A DNA stretch of 64,000 bases from Distichodus sexfasciatus (lineage: Eukaryota; Chordata; Actinopteri; Characiformes; Distichodontidae): NCBI GenBank assembly GCA_032718565.1, contig JAVGVS010000002.1, positions 8,145,878 through 8,209,877 on the forward strand, read 5' to 3'. Positions within the stretch are counted from its first letter, which is position 1, and the number at the start of each line of letters is the position of its first letter. Shown one piece after another: positions 11,765-25,014 of this stretch. The translations under genes and the position numbers were made by a program. The notes beneath the pieces were generated by a model, which was not told the origin of the DNA, did not search any database, and saw only the letters and a program-made list of their open reading frames with translations.

Positions 11765-13047
11765 AGAGGATAGGGATTGTGTCGAGGGATTCTAATTGAC
11801 AGCTGTCCAAATCCCCAGATATATCCTGACGTTTTTCCCTCAGATGAGGAATTAAGTGCGACTAGAGCAGAAATAAAATGCACAGCTATAGCATCAGGAT
11901 TTCACTGCTCTGATTTCACTTCCATTTTTTTGACAGTCCGTCACATTTAATGGGTCTGTTTTCTGAAGATAACGTTGGCAATTTCAATCTGCCTGTCATG
12001 TTCCAATCGACTGGGGTTTGTGGTCACACTCTCGCTGTGCAGATGAAGTGGAGGGAATAAGCAGCATGTGTTATATGGGCATGCTGGGTACTGTAGTTTA
12101 TTAGAAAGCTGTTTAGTGAACAAGTCTTTAGTACAATTCATGATACAACTAAGGTTTGCTATAAAGTCTGGTTGATAGGCTAAAAAATCTTTTGTGATTA
12201 TTTTTGCGTGGAATACACCAGGGGAAATGTTGATATTTTAACCAACTTGGATGCCTGGATTCCATAGTGAGGAAGGTAACAGATGCTCAGTCCCTCTGAG
12301 ACTGAAGTAAAGATGGGTGAGTTAGTGTGCACTCACTGTGAGATCCTCTGGGATTGACCATGGGGATTTGGGATGGCACTCGAAAGGAAACCCAGTCAGA
12401 GGGTCAGACTGTTCTCTCTCTGTCCAGTTTTTAAGTGAAAGAAGGACAAATTGTTTCAGTAAGACAAAGCTACTGGGTTTTTAAATAAAACAAACATCTC
12501 CACTACCCAACACACACAGAACAAACTTGCAGATGCATGTTCACAAGGTACATTCATTACCAAATTGCAAGATCTAAATAATACTACACTTAACACTTAG
12601 ATCTTAACACTATACTATCCTTAGTTTTAATCTTAACCACAGTATCCAAATAAATTTATTATTGAAACTATTGAAGTTTATCAAATAAAGCTGATTTAAA
12701 AAATAAACATATATTCCCTTATGTTGGGCTGACCCTCACTTGTCCCTCAAAAATGTCCCCACAAATGTTCCCTCAAAACCTGCTCTCACACACACAGGCA
12801 AGGCATTTTCACTTGTGTGTTTGATGAAAAAAGTGTAGACACAAAAAAGTTTTTGGTCCTCTGCTTTCAGCAGCACCTCATTAATTCATGGAAATGACTG
12901 TTTATTCACAACCAACCCATCACTAATAATGCTCAGTGCTGCAATTTAATCAGCATCATTTAGATTTCAGAAAGAATGATTAATTTATAAGCAGACAGGA
13001 GAACAAGTGTAATCAATTATGCTGTCAATAAATAAATAATATATATA

Positions 13048-13583
13048 CAGTACTGTGCAAATGTTTTAGGCAGGTGTGAAAAAATGCTGTAAACAAAGAA
13101 TGCTTTCAAAAATGGAAGTGTTAATCATTTATTTTCATCAATCAACAAAATGCAGTGAATGAACAAAAGAGAAATCTAAATCAAATCAATATTTGGTGTG
13201 ACCAGCCTTTGCCTTCAAAACAGCATCAATTCTTCTAGGTACACTTACACACCGTTTTTGAAGGAACTCGGCTGATAGATTGTTCCAAATATCTTAGAGA
13301 ACTAACCACAGATCTATAATTCTATAATCCTACAAAATAATATAATGACTACAAAATAATATAATGACTGTAATCCTACAAAATCCCTGACTTTGTGCAA
13401 GTGTACCCATAAGAATTGATGCTATACCAAGTAACACCAAGTATTGATTTGATTTAGATTTTTCTTTCCCTCACTTTGCATTTTGTAAATTGATAAAAAT
13501 AAACAATCATTATTTATATTTCTGAAAGCATTCTTTGTTTACAGCATTTTTTCACACCTGCCTAAAACTTTTGCACAGTACTG
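13048..13583 (+). mobile_element. Nonautonomous Tc1/mariner-like fold-back element, copy 1
   Basis: Begins CAGTACTGTGCAAATG and ends with the complement of CAGTACTGTGCAAAAG, with TA on both outer sides, the target preference of Tc1/mariner elements. The two halves are themselves an inverted repeat of roughly 240 bp per arm around a short AT-rich loop. No transposase reading frame. Present again in opposite orientation at 15557-16106. Confidence 0.8.
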
Positions 13584-13976
13584 TACATGTATTTATACCT
13601 TGAACATACAAGTAAACTAAACACTTGTTTGTTTTTACACCCTGAGTATATATATAGCAGTCTTTTGCTCGACAGTGCCTCTGGTGGACATTAGACAAAC
13701 GATATATATTTATTTTAATACGCTCTACAGAGGACATTTCAAATCCTCCATCACTGAAACTCACTGAACTATAAAGGCCTGAATTAAACACCTTTCCAGG
13801 AAATAAGGTTTAAACAAACCACAAAATACAACTGAATGTTTCTTAGCATGTATAGTGTCTTTAAACTCTATCTGTGGTACAGTTTAATCTTGGAGGATAT
13901 TCAGTCTGGATGTGTGTCTGATTTGTGTGTAAGTAGTCCAGGTGTTTTGTCTGTGTGTGTGTATGTTTGCTGCCGC

Positions 13977-14095
13977 TAGTTCAGATGTGTGTCGGGGTTG
14001 TTCAGATGTGTGTCAGAAGTAGTTTGTATGTGTGTCAGGGTAGTTTAATATGTATCGGAGCAGTTTTGTCATGCGTGGGAGTAGTTCTGGTCTGA
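13977..14095. repeat. Decayed tandem repeat, about 21-bp unit
   Basis: Five to six successive units of the form TAGTTCAGATGTGTGTCGGG, increasingly diverged toward the right. Confidence 0.6.
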
Positions 14096-14359
14096 GCGCT
14101 GTTAGGACAGATAGTGTTGCCTCATGCTACTCTTGTTCGCACTGTCCTGATGGCCTGTTACCATGGAGATGGATATGCAAATTCCCATGACGCTTGTTTC
14201 TTTTCTTCTTTTTTTTTAATTCAAATGCATGCCATGCTGTTCTGCACCCCCCAACCCCCTTGTAGCGAAATAAACAAGCATCTATCTCTCTCGTAACAGA
14301 GCAAGTGGTGGGCGATCAGTGGAAACAGCGCCAATTCTGGGATGACTGGCTTTAGACCG

Positions 14360-14373
14360 CCACTAGGTGGCAC
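14360..14373 (+). promoter_or_regulatory. CTCF-like motif, forward orientation
   Basis: CCACTAGGTGGCAC matches the vertebrate CTCF core (CCASYAGRKGGCRS) at every position. Occupancy is not shown by sequence. Confidence 0.45.
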
Positions 14374-15556
14374 TGTTGCTTTTGGATATTACAGCCTGCA
14401 GCATCCACAGGAGCCCTTGTTGGTGGACAGGAATATCTTGGACACGGGCTCACCGGCCAGTCACCAGTGATCTATCCTCCTCAGTGAGGCATGTCAGTGC
14501 AATTACGAGAACCATCCTTCCATCTTCATTACTGTTTAGCACCTTTCGCCATTCTCATTACCTCTACACATTAGCCCTGCATGGGGTAGATACGGTGGTA
14601 TTCTCTGGCTTCGAGTGAACACTCGTCTTCATGCACTCAGAAGCAAGCCTTTCAGAACAGAAACCGACCATTTTGTGATGTTATCCCTTTCTTTCAAATT
14701 CGTTCGTTCTTTCTTTATCTAATCCAAGATGAATGATTTGGGAAAAATATTGAATCGACCTTTTTTGAGCGTTCGAAAGACCACACGCGAGTTCCACCTG
14801 CTGGTCAAATGCGTGCAAGGCAAAGGCAACGCGGCTAGCATTTTGCAAGATAAGATCGGACGCGGTTTCACTCTCCTTAACTGCGGCATCTACTTAACTG
14901 AGATTTCCAAAACCTTAAATTAAGCTCTGCCCAAAAATGACACACCCAATAGCACACCTCTGATTTTGTCAATGCAGTTTCAAACGAAGGCATACCTTTA
15001 GGTATGTCTTTTTATAGATGTGTAAATCAGTGCTGTTTGTTCAATAGTCATTGGTCCATATACCAAAAAATATGCTTGTCGTATGCACAGTTTACATTTC
15101 TGGCTTGCTTTTGGTATGAGCAGTTATATCACAAACTGATACTGTAGGTCAGGTAGGTTTCCCTTTTAAATTCTTTGCATGTCGCCAGATCACCATGCTC
15201 TTAACAACAAGTGGGGAAAAACACTACCAAAATGAAGTAGAGACCAAATTGGAAAAAAGTTGCCACGTCTCTCTGCACCCCTCTAGTGGTTACTGTAGGT
15301 ACTGCAGCACAAATAATACCTCAGTGGTAGGGTTGTATTTCTTTTGTAACTTTTAAATAAAGATTTATTTAGCCAGATGGCAATTGACGATGTAATCTAA
15401 AAATAGAGTCAGGTGAGTAGGTCACTGTTCATGCATTATGTGCCCAACTGTCATTAAGTTGATATTTGCATTATATTTGTGAGAGTCTAGAACTATATGC
15501 TCTTCTTACTGTTTAGTGTTTAGTTTACATGTATGTTCAAGGTATAAATACATGTA

Positions 15557-16106
15557 CAGTACTGTGCAAAAGTTTTAGGCAGGTGTGAAAATGCTGTAAA
15601 CAAAGAATGCTTTCAGAAATATAAATAATGATTGTTTATTTTTATCAATTTACAAAATGCAAAGTGAGCAAACAAAAGAAAAATCTAAATCAAATCAATA
15701 TTTGGTGTTACTCCCTTTTGCCTTCAAACCAGCATGAATTCTTATAGGTACACTTGCACAAAGTCAGGGATTTTGTAGGATTATAGTCATTATATTATTT
15801 TGTAGTCATTATATTATTTTGTAGGATTATAGAGTTATATATCTGTGGTTAGTTCTCTAAGATGTTTGGAACAACCTACCAGCTGAGTTCCTTCAAAAAC
15901 TGTGTGCAAGTGTACCTAGAAGAATTGATGCTGTTTTGAAGGCAAAGGGTGGTCACACCAAATATTGATTTGATTTAGATTTCTCTTTTGTTCATTCACT
16001 GCATTTTGTTGATTGATGAAAATAAATGATTGACACTTCCATTTTTGAAAGCATTCTTTGTTTGCAGCATTTTTTCACAAATGCCTAAAACTTTTGCACA
16101 GTACTG
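15557..16106 (-). mobile_element. Nonautonomous Tc1/mariner-like fold-back element, copy 2 (inverted)
   Basis: Reverse complement of the element at 13048-13583 with scattered differences, again bounded by TA. Homology continues about 40 bp past its inner end (15515-15554 pairs with 13586-13625), more than two independent insertions would give. Confidence 0.8.
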
Positions 16107-16110
16107 TATA

Positions 16111-19100
16111 TTAAGAAATTCAGTTTCTCACAGCTTTAGAGGCACTTTATGCAGGTTCCTGCTAAACGTGCAGTCAATTTAGCAAAAAAAAGAGAACAAA
16201 ATAAAAAGGAAAAAAGAATGCATTACTGAAAGGTCAGGTAAGTCCTTTATTCACCTGGATAAAATCTGTGTAAAGAAAGTCTCACCATCATGACATTCAT
16301 TTTTTGCATTCTAGACCCACAACAGGCTTTCTCAAATAATGTTTGCATTCAAACACTTTAAAGAAGACAAAATTACATCTCCCATAAGTGAAAAGCATTT
16401 CAGACCTTTGCATGTGAAGTCAGTTTATACACATTCTCTGGATTTTCTCGTAGACCAGGGGCATGCATTTGCGACAGTTCCTCCACTGTTGTGCTCTGGC
16501 ACATCTCGTCAGACGTGGTGATGACAGAGGTGTCATTACACACGGTACCGTCCACTGTCCTCCCATTTTGAATGACCAATCTTTACCCCCCACTACCACT
16601 TTCCCTGCAGGGCAGTTTCAACAGATCTGGGATCGAGTTCTTAAAAAGGTCTACATATGAGACTATTGGAATTACACATACTACATATGGAACCTTCCCA
16701 GCCTGACAGAGGTTGTTTGTGGACAGGAATGTATCGCTTAGCCTTTGCTAAATACAAATAAACAGTTGTTGGATGTCGGGTGTTCCTTTGCCTCACTGTA
16801 GATGCGTGTTGTACATACTATTATATAACTCCACTCACTGGTCCTTTTTTGCACTGTGAAAAGCAATGCTTCAATGTTACAGGCGCCTGCCCACATTTTT
16901 AAGGTTTTCACTGTTTATCGGAAGACTTTTCTTGATCCTCTCCCTCATGCGATTGTTCTCCATTAATGATATTATAACTGGGCATAACTGGGACAAGGTC
17001 AAAGAGAATGTGTTCCTGCTTTGCTCTCTGCTGTCTGTTTCGTGCAAGTGCAAAATTCTGTGAGTCATGCTAATGCCTGACAGAGAGAAATGGGGAGTGG
17101 AAAGATGATGAAGAGAGAGGGAGAGAGAAAGAGTGAAAAGGAGAGAGGAGGATGAGAAAGATGACTGCAGTGAGAGAGAGACAAGGGGAAAAAGAGAGGT
17201 AGGAAAATAAAGAGAGAGAGATAGGGAGAGAGAGAGCGAAAGAGAGAATGCCGTGACTCATTTGGGGGATGAGTGTGCATTGCTGCTCTCTGCCTCTGGC
17301 TGACTCGAACGTTCCGAAAGCTCCCACTTAAATGCAACCAGGCCACTCCTCTGTGCTAAGGAGTGCAACAAAACTGATGTGCAAACAGCCTCCTTCTCTT
17401 CTTTCTAATCTGCATTTTTATTTTTGCTCTCTAAAAGCTGCCTGCCTCATATTCTGGGCCCTTAAGAGCCGATGCAGAGCTGGAGGAGAGCTGAGTAAGC
17501 ATATCGTAGCAGGAGTGGTCATGTGAAGTGCCTTTTCCTATCATCTCTTTGCTCATTACTGCTCCTCTGCAAACCAAATACCACCGCTTCTCAAATTGCA
17601 CACTTGTGATTTGCATGTGGCCTTACATGTGAGCTAAAAGTCATGGACTGTATGTTGTACTTGCATGCAGCCGTTGTGAAATATAACACTTGTCAGGCTT
17701 ATTGCTGGACCGAAGGGCATCAGGGTTGCCTCTTTCTGCACTAGGAGTTATTTCTAGGTTATGATGGCATCGCTGTATGCTGCAATTCCAGTGCCAATGA
17801 CTCCTGCCCCTTAGTCTGCTGCGTTTACTCACACAAAGATACATGCAAAAGCACACATGTGCAGTGACAACAGAATTTAAGTACTTATAAATAAAACCAT
17901 ATTGCAGATGTTACAGCCTTCTATGTTTTAACGGATCACTCTCTCTGTATGCTTATCCCACATTCTATGTGTATGTTGTAGACTTCCAGACAGATACATA
18001 AGTTATGAATAGCATTTGGTTGATTGTCCCACTGTAGGCAGAGCTTAGTCCTTTTGTCCTTGAGGGTGCCCTTTTCCATTATCAAGACACTGTCTACAAG
18101 AATTTCTGCTCAACAACACCATAATATTTGTCATTAAAATCTAACATCTCTGTGACACAGTGGTTACTGCACAGGAATCCCCTCAAAACCTGAGTTCAGT
18201 CAAACACATTTTATTCTACCACTTTTTAACATTTAATTTTAGTATTCTGCTTTAAAACAACCAATATTTTAATAGCTAAATGTATATGATACATGATGAT
18301 GAGAGAACATTTATCCTTTGAGTAATGAGTAAAAACCTAATATCCTTATTAATAAGTTGTCAATGAAACAATATTGTTTAATTCTTCTGGACGTAAAATT
18401 TTTTAATTTTGAAATTCCATTGTGTTCTTCTTAATCTATAGTGATTCTACAGTGACCTTTTCCATCACCATCATCATCAGTGTCATCTTCTTCATTAGCT
18501 TCATAATCATCATAACTAGCACAACAACAAGGTGATGATTCTTTTTCTCTCTTTTTCCATTTTTACCTCATAGTCTTTCTCTGTTGCTCCCTTCCTCCTA
18601 ATTAAGGCAAAGCGTTTGCAGCATGATTCTGCCATCTGGACACTCACTCATGTGTAAGAGAAGACTCTGACTCACGCTCATATGGGCACAGGCTACAGAT
18701 TCACAATAAACAATAGCTCTATATACATCTAAGACTTTCAATCTCCTACAGTAGTTACTTTACACATAAACATTCCCAATAAATTGTCTGATTTAAATCG
18801 TATGTACTAACAGAATAATTTGTTACAGTCATTAAATTCAGTAGTACTCAAATTCTCAAAATTTACTAATATAATTATGGTGGAAGAAATCATTAGTAGG
18901 ACCTGGATGAATCGATGCTGTATATGTTGAATTACAACGTATCTACATTATGCCTTGCTATAATGACTTCATAAGAATAATAATTGTTAAATCACAGACA
19001 TGTGATGTCTTGGCAGAGATTTTTTATGAGATGGAAATTCTTAGACAGCGAAGTGTGCATTTTGTTTTAATGAGCTCCATAATGGCTTATTGCTAACTTT

Positions 19101-19429
19101 TCAGTTTCATGAAACTGTGCTGCAAGATGTACAGTCCATATTGTAATTGTTCTATTTTGTGAGCTTTGTTTAAAAGTACTCTTTGGACACAAAATGTTTT
19201 ATGCTCTATGAGTTTTTCCTGCTATATAAATATTAACAGGTTATTTATGAGGAAGGGGCTTCTCCTGTTGCCTCAAATTGCCTCTTTAGCTCCACAAGTG
19301 TTCTGTGTACTAGTTAAATCCTTCCAAGACTCTTTAAAGATAAAGTCAAGGTGAGAAAACATCAATACTTTCAAGAATCTCAGGAATGTCTTACTGTACC
19401 TATTAGTACATACACAAGGACAAGTATCA
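16111..19429. other. Intergenic DNA, no gene seen
   Basis: Apart from the purine-rich tract at 17079-17248 I see only AT-rich unique sequence and chance ORFs. Confidence 0.6.
17079..17248. repeat. 170-bp purine-rich (GA) tract
   Basis: Imperfect GAGA/GGGA/AAAGA sequence, almost all purine on the plus strand. It produces spurious serine/leucine-rich frames on the minus strand. Confidence 0.8.
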
Positions 19430-19609
19430 AAAAGTGAGTGAGCAATTATTTTGTCATTGTGAACGCACCATGGCACAGCACACAGTGCTAACAGCTAACG
19501 GTACCTTGCTCAAGAGTACCTCAGTGGTAACTTTACCAGTCTGGGATTCGAATGGGCGACCTTCTGATCACGGGGCAAACGACCAACCGTTACGCCACCA
19601 ACTGCCCCA
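19430..19609 (-). mobile_element. SINE family B, minus strand, internally deleted
   Basis: Read on the minus strand it starts GGGGCAGTTGGTGGCGTAAC, with a box A-like TGGCGTAACGGTTGG and a good box B (CATTCGAATCCCAG). This is the clearest tRNA-like head in the family. The middle of the body is missing. Confidence 0.75.
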
Positions 19610-19937
19610 AGTGACCATACACACATTTTATTTCTTGTAAAGGTACTAAAGGCCCCAACAAAGGACTAATGCAGACACACAAGTGTCCATCAACCCATCA
19701 TTTCACAATATGAGTGGATATATATTTTGAAGTTATGATGGCCTCATATAGTGTGTTCTTGCAGTGTAAAAAGGCGAAAAGTAGGACACAATTGCTCTGT
19801 TACCTCACAATATGCAAGATGCATGGTGGAAACAGTTTGATCAAGACACAGAAAAATCTGTTCCTGTAATAGAGGCAGTATGCAGACAAGCAAAGGATGG
19901 GTCACACAGCACTAGAGGTGATGATTAGTTCCTAAGA

Positions 19938-19976
19938 GAGAGAAATGAGAGAGCGAGAGAGAGAGAGAGAGAGAGC
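19938..19976. repeat. (GA)n microsatellite
   Basis: GA dinucleotide run. Confidence 0.85.
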
Positions 19977-20962
19977 TTCCAGTTAGTCAGAATCTCCTTT
20001 ACACATGTTGAGGTTCTTCAGTTGACATCTCACCACATGCTTCAATTTTTTTTTCAAAGTTATTTGAACTGCTCTGTCCTACACTGGTAAACACACAGAG
20101 CCAAGTTTTTGTTGGTTTGTTTTAGAGCGAAAGGGAGAGTTGTTTTTAGACTGCTAGATCTCACTTTACTTTAGAGGAGCTGGAACATTTTTCACAGGTA
20201 GGAGCAGCAAGGCACACGATGACTCACTCAAACGCTTGACTTTAATCTCTTAAAGAGTGGTACTGTTTGTTCAAACTCTTTCACCTTCACTATTTCATGA
20301 CTTTCTCTTTTAAGGACAAACTGATTTCAGGCCTGTAGTTTAGTTTCACTTTATTGTTCACAAAAGCTGTCACATTCAGAGTTTTACTGTGTATTGCTGT
20401 CATTGCATGTAATCACCAAATGACCTCTGAGAAAAAAAATATGTGAAAATAAATTAATCCTCATATCTGATCTGGGTATCCAAGTATCCAAGTATCCAAC
20501 AGTATTTTTATTGGATTACAGCTCTAAGACTGAAGCTTCATTTTTTAATGTATAACCAGTGTGTAGTTTCAATGTCCTGACCAGAAGGATGCAAGAAGCA
20601 GTTGGACAGAGGTTCCAGGCAATATCTAATATGATCATTTCCCATTGACCGGCCTCATTATATAACATTGCTCAGGGGGAACGGCAATTTTGCCTCTAAA
20701 CACAAGTTGCCACAAGAGCATTCTCTGTGTCTCATCGATGGACACTCATGCCAAGTTGAACTAATTAGATTTTAATAATGCAGTGATCTTTTCATTGTTA
20801 GTTTATGTCCTCGAGACTAACTATGCTTGGCTCTGTAGTAGAAGAGTAAAAGCATAATTGAAAGGAAGCATCTTTCCCCATATTTCTCACTGTCCTGATC
20901 ATAGCTACTCAATGGAATGGCTTTTGTATGACCTTTTTGTAGGACCATGGGTGTCACTAGAC

Positions 20963-21189
20963 TGGGACAGTTGGTAGTGTAACGGTTAGGTGATTGGAAG
21001 GTCAAGGTAAAGGTACCACTGAGGTACTCATGAGCAAGGTACCCACCCCAAGCACTGCTCTACGGACGCTGCCCATGTCAGCTGCCCACTGCTTCTGCAG
21101 GGATGGGTCAAATGCAGAGGTTACATTTCGTTGTGGTGCACTGACTGCTGTGCTGTGGTGTGTTCACAACAACAAATAATCACTCACTT
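20963..21189 (+). mobile_element. SINE family B with 9-bp target-site duplication
   Basis: Same body as the copies at 9692 and 25015. TCACTAGAC occurs immediately on both sides (20954-20962 and 21190-21198), consistent with retroposition. The head is shortened. Confidence 0.8.
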
Positions 21190-21351
21190 TCACTAGACCC
21201 CTTTTATTGGGGCACGTGCCACAATATTTATGTGCTGTGTCACTGTAAAATCTAACATCAAACCAATAATTTTATGCTAACTAAAAGATTACTGAGTCTT
21301 CTGTAGAGCCCCAGATATGGGCCCTTTGTCTTTCCCTGGCTGACCAGCCTG

Positions 21352-21710
21352 AGTGAAATACAAATAAAAAAAAAAAATCAAACACAAGTAGTGTACTTTC
21401 TGCACACCAATCAACTGCATTGCTTTTATTTTTAAGGTGAAGTGTATACATTTCAATTTTGCTTTTGTAGTTTAAAGAATGTATTTTAAAATATAAAATA
21501 ACAAGATATAGTATTCCCTGCTCCGCACGTTTATAGCTTAAGTGTAACAGCTATTAACAGTAGGAGTTAATCAAAACTAGACAATTGTCTATTTTTTTAA
21601 ATGAAGTTCAGTTGAGCAGAGTGGATTACAGTCTATTGGTTCGGCCCTCTGTATCAATTCAAATTTGTCATGTGGCCCCTTGGGAAAATTAATTGCCCAC
21701 CATGGCTCTA
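21352..21710 (+). repeat. Interspersed repeat, member 1 of a pair
   Basis: Shares an ordered series of blocks with 36990-37229: CACAAGTAGTGTACT, GCATTGCTTTTATTTT, GTTGAGCAG, TTGGTTCGGCCCTC and TCATGTGGCCCCTTG. A dispersed repeat, probably the terminal part of an older DNA transposon; the family is not identified. Confidence 0.65.
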
Positions 21711-22654
21711 GACCATCACATTCCCTTTAATTTTGATTTGTTCATTTCTTCTCCCCGTCCCTGTCAACAGAACTGCGTTCTACGTCTTGCTGGGTTGTTC
21801 AATAAAGAAAAGGTGGATGCTAAGTGGATGCTAAGAGTCTCTGTGATATCAAAAAACTGAATAAATGAAGACGGTGCTATGTAAGGACATGTTCTTGCCA
21901 TGGTACAGAATGGAATGACATTTTCAAGGCAGGCTTTATAAGGTAGTACATACACAAGTTTTTTTTTTTTACCAGTTGTTGGAGCTTTGGCTATAACAGC
22001 CCAGAAATCCAGATATGCCTTAATGTGTTTTATTTTTGCTTGAATGCACCCAGCCAGCTTAGACAGAGCATAGTGTCTCTGTTCTGACTTTTTTCTTGTG
22101 TGTAAAACTCTCAAGGGCATGTTAGTGTACTGAGAGGTCAAGAGGTTTTAGTAAATAATAGAAGCACTGTTGCTCATGGGAGAGTTGTCCTTCCACTTTC
22201 CTAACCTCCAGGTCATTTGTTCCAGAAATTGTTTGAGAGATGATATTTGTAACACAAATGGGAGGAAAAGCAAGCTCTGCTGGAAATTCACAGGGAGATT
22301 TCTCAAATCTTGATGTAGCTGAACTATTTTTAAATACACCAGAAGACATCATAGCAAGGGAGGGTCAAAAAGGCTAAAATCTCATAAATCTCCTAGAGAA
22401 CATTTCTTTTCTGAATTGTTGTCACTGTAGTGACTTTAGAATTCACTCCAAGGTACAGTAACAAAATGGTAAAGTGCCAGCATTTTTTGTCCAATTAAAA
22501 TCAGTTATTTGCTATTTTTTGCAACTTGTAGTCTATCCAAACACTACTGCTGACAAAAACATGTTTCAAGCTATAGAAAATCAATCAATAGAAACACTTC
22601 AGCTATAGATAGGACTTTAATAAAGCTTCGTCTGAATATTTTCAGTGGTCCTGG

Positions 22655-22657
<3 letters not shown>

Positions 22658-22691
<34 letters not shown>
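22658..22691. repeat. (TC)n microsatellite
   Basis: TC dinucleotide run. Confidence 0.9.
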
Positions 22692-22693
<2 letters not shown>

Positions 22694-22789
22694 CTCACTC
22701 CTGAATAGATGCATGTCAACTCAGTCAATAACTTGGACTTGACAATGGAAAATGAAACCAGAGAAGCTTGCACAGGCATGAGGGAGCTG

Positions 22790-23112
22790 TGCGTGTGTGT
22801 GTAGGTTCATGTATTTATCGCATTGTGGGGACCTTTTTTGTCCCCTAAAATCACTTTTATCTGTTTTTTTGGGCTTTGTGGAGACATTTGAGAGGTCCCC
22901 ATAAGGAAAAATGACTTTATAGAAAATGTGCTTGTTTTATTTGAGAAACTAAAAGAGGTAAAAGATGTGCTTTTGGTTACTGAGGTTAAGGTTAGGGTTA
23001 GGATTAGGTGTAGGTGTAAAATTATATACATCTAGTCATTATGGGAGTCTATGGAAAGACCTCACAAAGATAGTAATACAAGACTGTGTGTGTGTGTGTG
23101 TGTGTGTGATTG
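22790..23112. repeat. Fish-type GGGGACC/GTTAGGGTTAGG dispersed repeat flanked by GT runs
   Basis: Bounded by short GT tracts. Contains TGTGGGGACCTTTTTTGTCC near the left end, a GGTTAAGGTTAGGGTTAGG segment, and a GGAAAGACCTCACAAAGATA right end that mirrors the left. A nonautonomous repeat type common in fish genomes; the telomere-like words are part of it. Confidence 0.65.
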
Positions 23113-24100
23113 TGTGTGTTTGCAATCTGTTACAATATGCTGCTCCATCAACCAATAGATTTGAATGATGGGCTGAGATTTTGTACATTTGCTCAAGAAT
23201 GTGGTTTGAAGTTTAAAGCTGCCTTCCATGAAAATTGTATTTACAAGGGTTGTAACCTGCCAAGCGTGTTCATTGCCCCTCCGATTAGGAAACAAGATAC
23301 TGTCATCTAGCCCCAGACAGGAGACTGGTAGGGTTGCACTACTGGAATCACAGCCAGCCTAGTGATATGGAAAGGCCTAGACAGACACAGCATTGAGATG
23401 TGTCATACAAATGGTCACAAAATGCTGTGCATTCTGGCTTCCTGGAAAGGTGCAATCGGTTCTCAAACTGGACACGATGTGGGCATTGTTGTACTGCTTG
23501 TATCTGTATATTAGTCATATATTTTAATGCCAGGATTAAAGAAGGCATTCATTTGGTTTCTTGCATTGAAAAGACTTTTTATTTTTCAGATGACAGATGA
23601 AATATATTTGCACTGATTTAAAGAGAAATACATGTAATTTGTGCAATTTGTTTGGGTTTGCAGTTGTTACATATCAAATGATTTTTATATAGAGAAATAT
23701 ATGTGCATATCATCAGAGCGTCTTTGCAAAAGCCCAGAGGGCGAGTTGTGAAAACCACCAGTATGGACGTTTTCTCTGGGATTGACGGTTCTTCAGCAGA
23801 GGGTGTCTTTCTGATCCCAGACCCTGTCTATATTTAGTCACGTAGAGGAGAGGATGGTTGAGAAGACCATTCACAAGGGCTTGAGTTTCACTGAGATCAG
23901 CTCGCCGATTTCCACTCGAACAATAGAAACATGGAACAGCTCTCAATAATTGAGCAGGCCGTGAGCATTATGCAACCAGCCCACGAGTGGGCTGTTGGAG
24001 CTAGAAGAGGAGCAGAAGTGGATTTATTTATTTATTTTTGGGAGGGGTTAGTGTTATTGGGTGGCTGGGGAGGGGTGATTGGGAATGTGTAGGAGGAAGA

Positions 24101-24150
24101 GATGGAGAGAGAGAGAGAGAGAGACAGAGAGAGAGAGACAGAGAGAGAGG
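24101..24150. repeat. (GA)n microsatellite
   Basis: Interrupted GA run. Confidence 0.85.
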
Positions 24151-24831
24151 GAGAAATGAGTGATCCAGTAGGTTCTGAGTTTGCAGTTCCGACTCACTCC
24201 TGTGCTGCAATGATGAAATCTGCAGAAATATACCCTCAGTTGTTGAAATGCTTGCTGGTAGTAAATTTGAAGAGGGAAAAAACATATTTAATTATAGCAC
24301 TTTGAGGTTAGAAAGGTCTCCATTTTGTTATTTGGCTTTTGCTTAATTTTGGAGGTTCAAGGCTCCTTTTAGCTCCAGAGTTCGTCCTTCATCTGAAGTA
24401 CCCAATCTAATGAGGAGAGCAGTTTGTAAACATGAGCTCCTGCTAAAATGCCCCCCAGTGTGTGAGCATATGCTGGCATAAAAGATCCCTCTATATTTTT
24501 AGTCATGCCTGTGTAGAGCAGCCAAAAGCTCCCCACGCCCTGCCGTACTCAGTGTGTGACACCAACTTCCCAGAATGCCATGGGTGAGGAGCATGGCGGC
24601 TCTCAGCTGTGCCACTGACTGCTGCTGGGAACTTTGCGGATGTCTGCGTATGTATGCGTGTTTGTTCCTCCCTTGCAGGCGTGTAGGCCCCACTTCCATG
24701 CCTCGTTTCTCTTTTCTGCCTCTTTTTCAGCTTTCATTCTCTCTCCTCGCCTCTTCCTCCCACGCTAACCTCACATGCACCATGCCCAAGGCTCTGCTAA
24801 ACCATCCTGTTCCAGCTCTCCTTAAAACATG

Positions 24832-24834
<3 letters not shown>

Positions 24835-24868
<34 letters not shown>
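24835..24868. repeat. (TC)n microsatellite
   Basis: TC dinucleotide run. Confidence 0.9.
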
Positions 24869-24871
<3 letters not shown>

Positions 24872-25014
24872 CATTGTCATATCATTCTAGCCCAGCCACC
24901 TTTTGGCTTGCTCACACATTATCCACAATCATCAATAAAACAAGCTAAGCTAATTTATGTTTAGGGCAGCAGTGCATAAGTGAGGCCTCACGCAATTGTG
25001 ATAGCATCATAATG

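Larger units (their letters stand above)
9946..13045. other. Intergenic DNA, no gene seen
   Basis: Holds a (GA)n tract near 10603-10632 and an AC-rich run near 11729-11764. The rest looks unique and AT-rich without a credible coding region. Confidence 0.6.
13626..15514. other. 1.9-kb spacer between the two inverted elements
   Basis: GC-richer than its surroundings. Contains a decayed tandem array (13977-14095), a CTCF-like motif (14360-14373) and a 64-codon open frame at 14729-14923 that I do not recognise. No established gene. Confidence 0.6.

Noticed and set aside
17065..17346. Serine/leucine-rich minus-strand frames
   Set aside because: Translation of a polypurine GA tract; low complexity, no domain.
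22981..23010. Interstitial telomere repeat from a chromosome fusion
   Set aside because: Only two or three degenerate TTAGGG words, inside a dispersed fish repeat.
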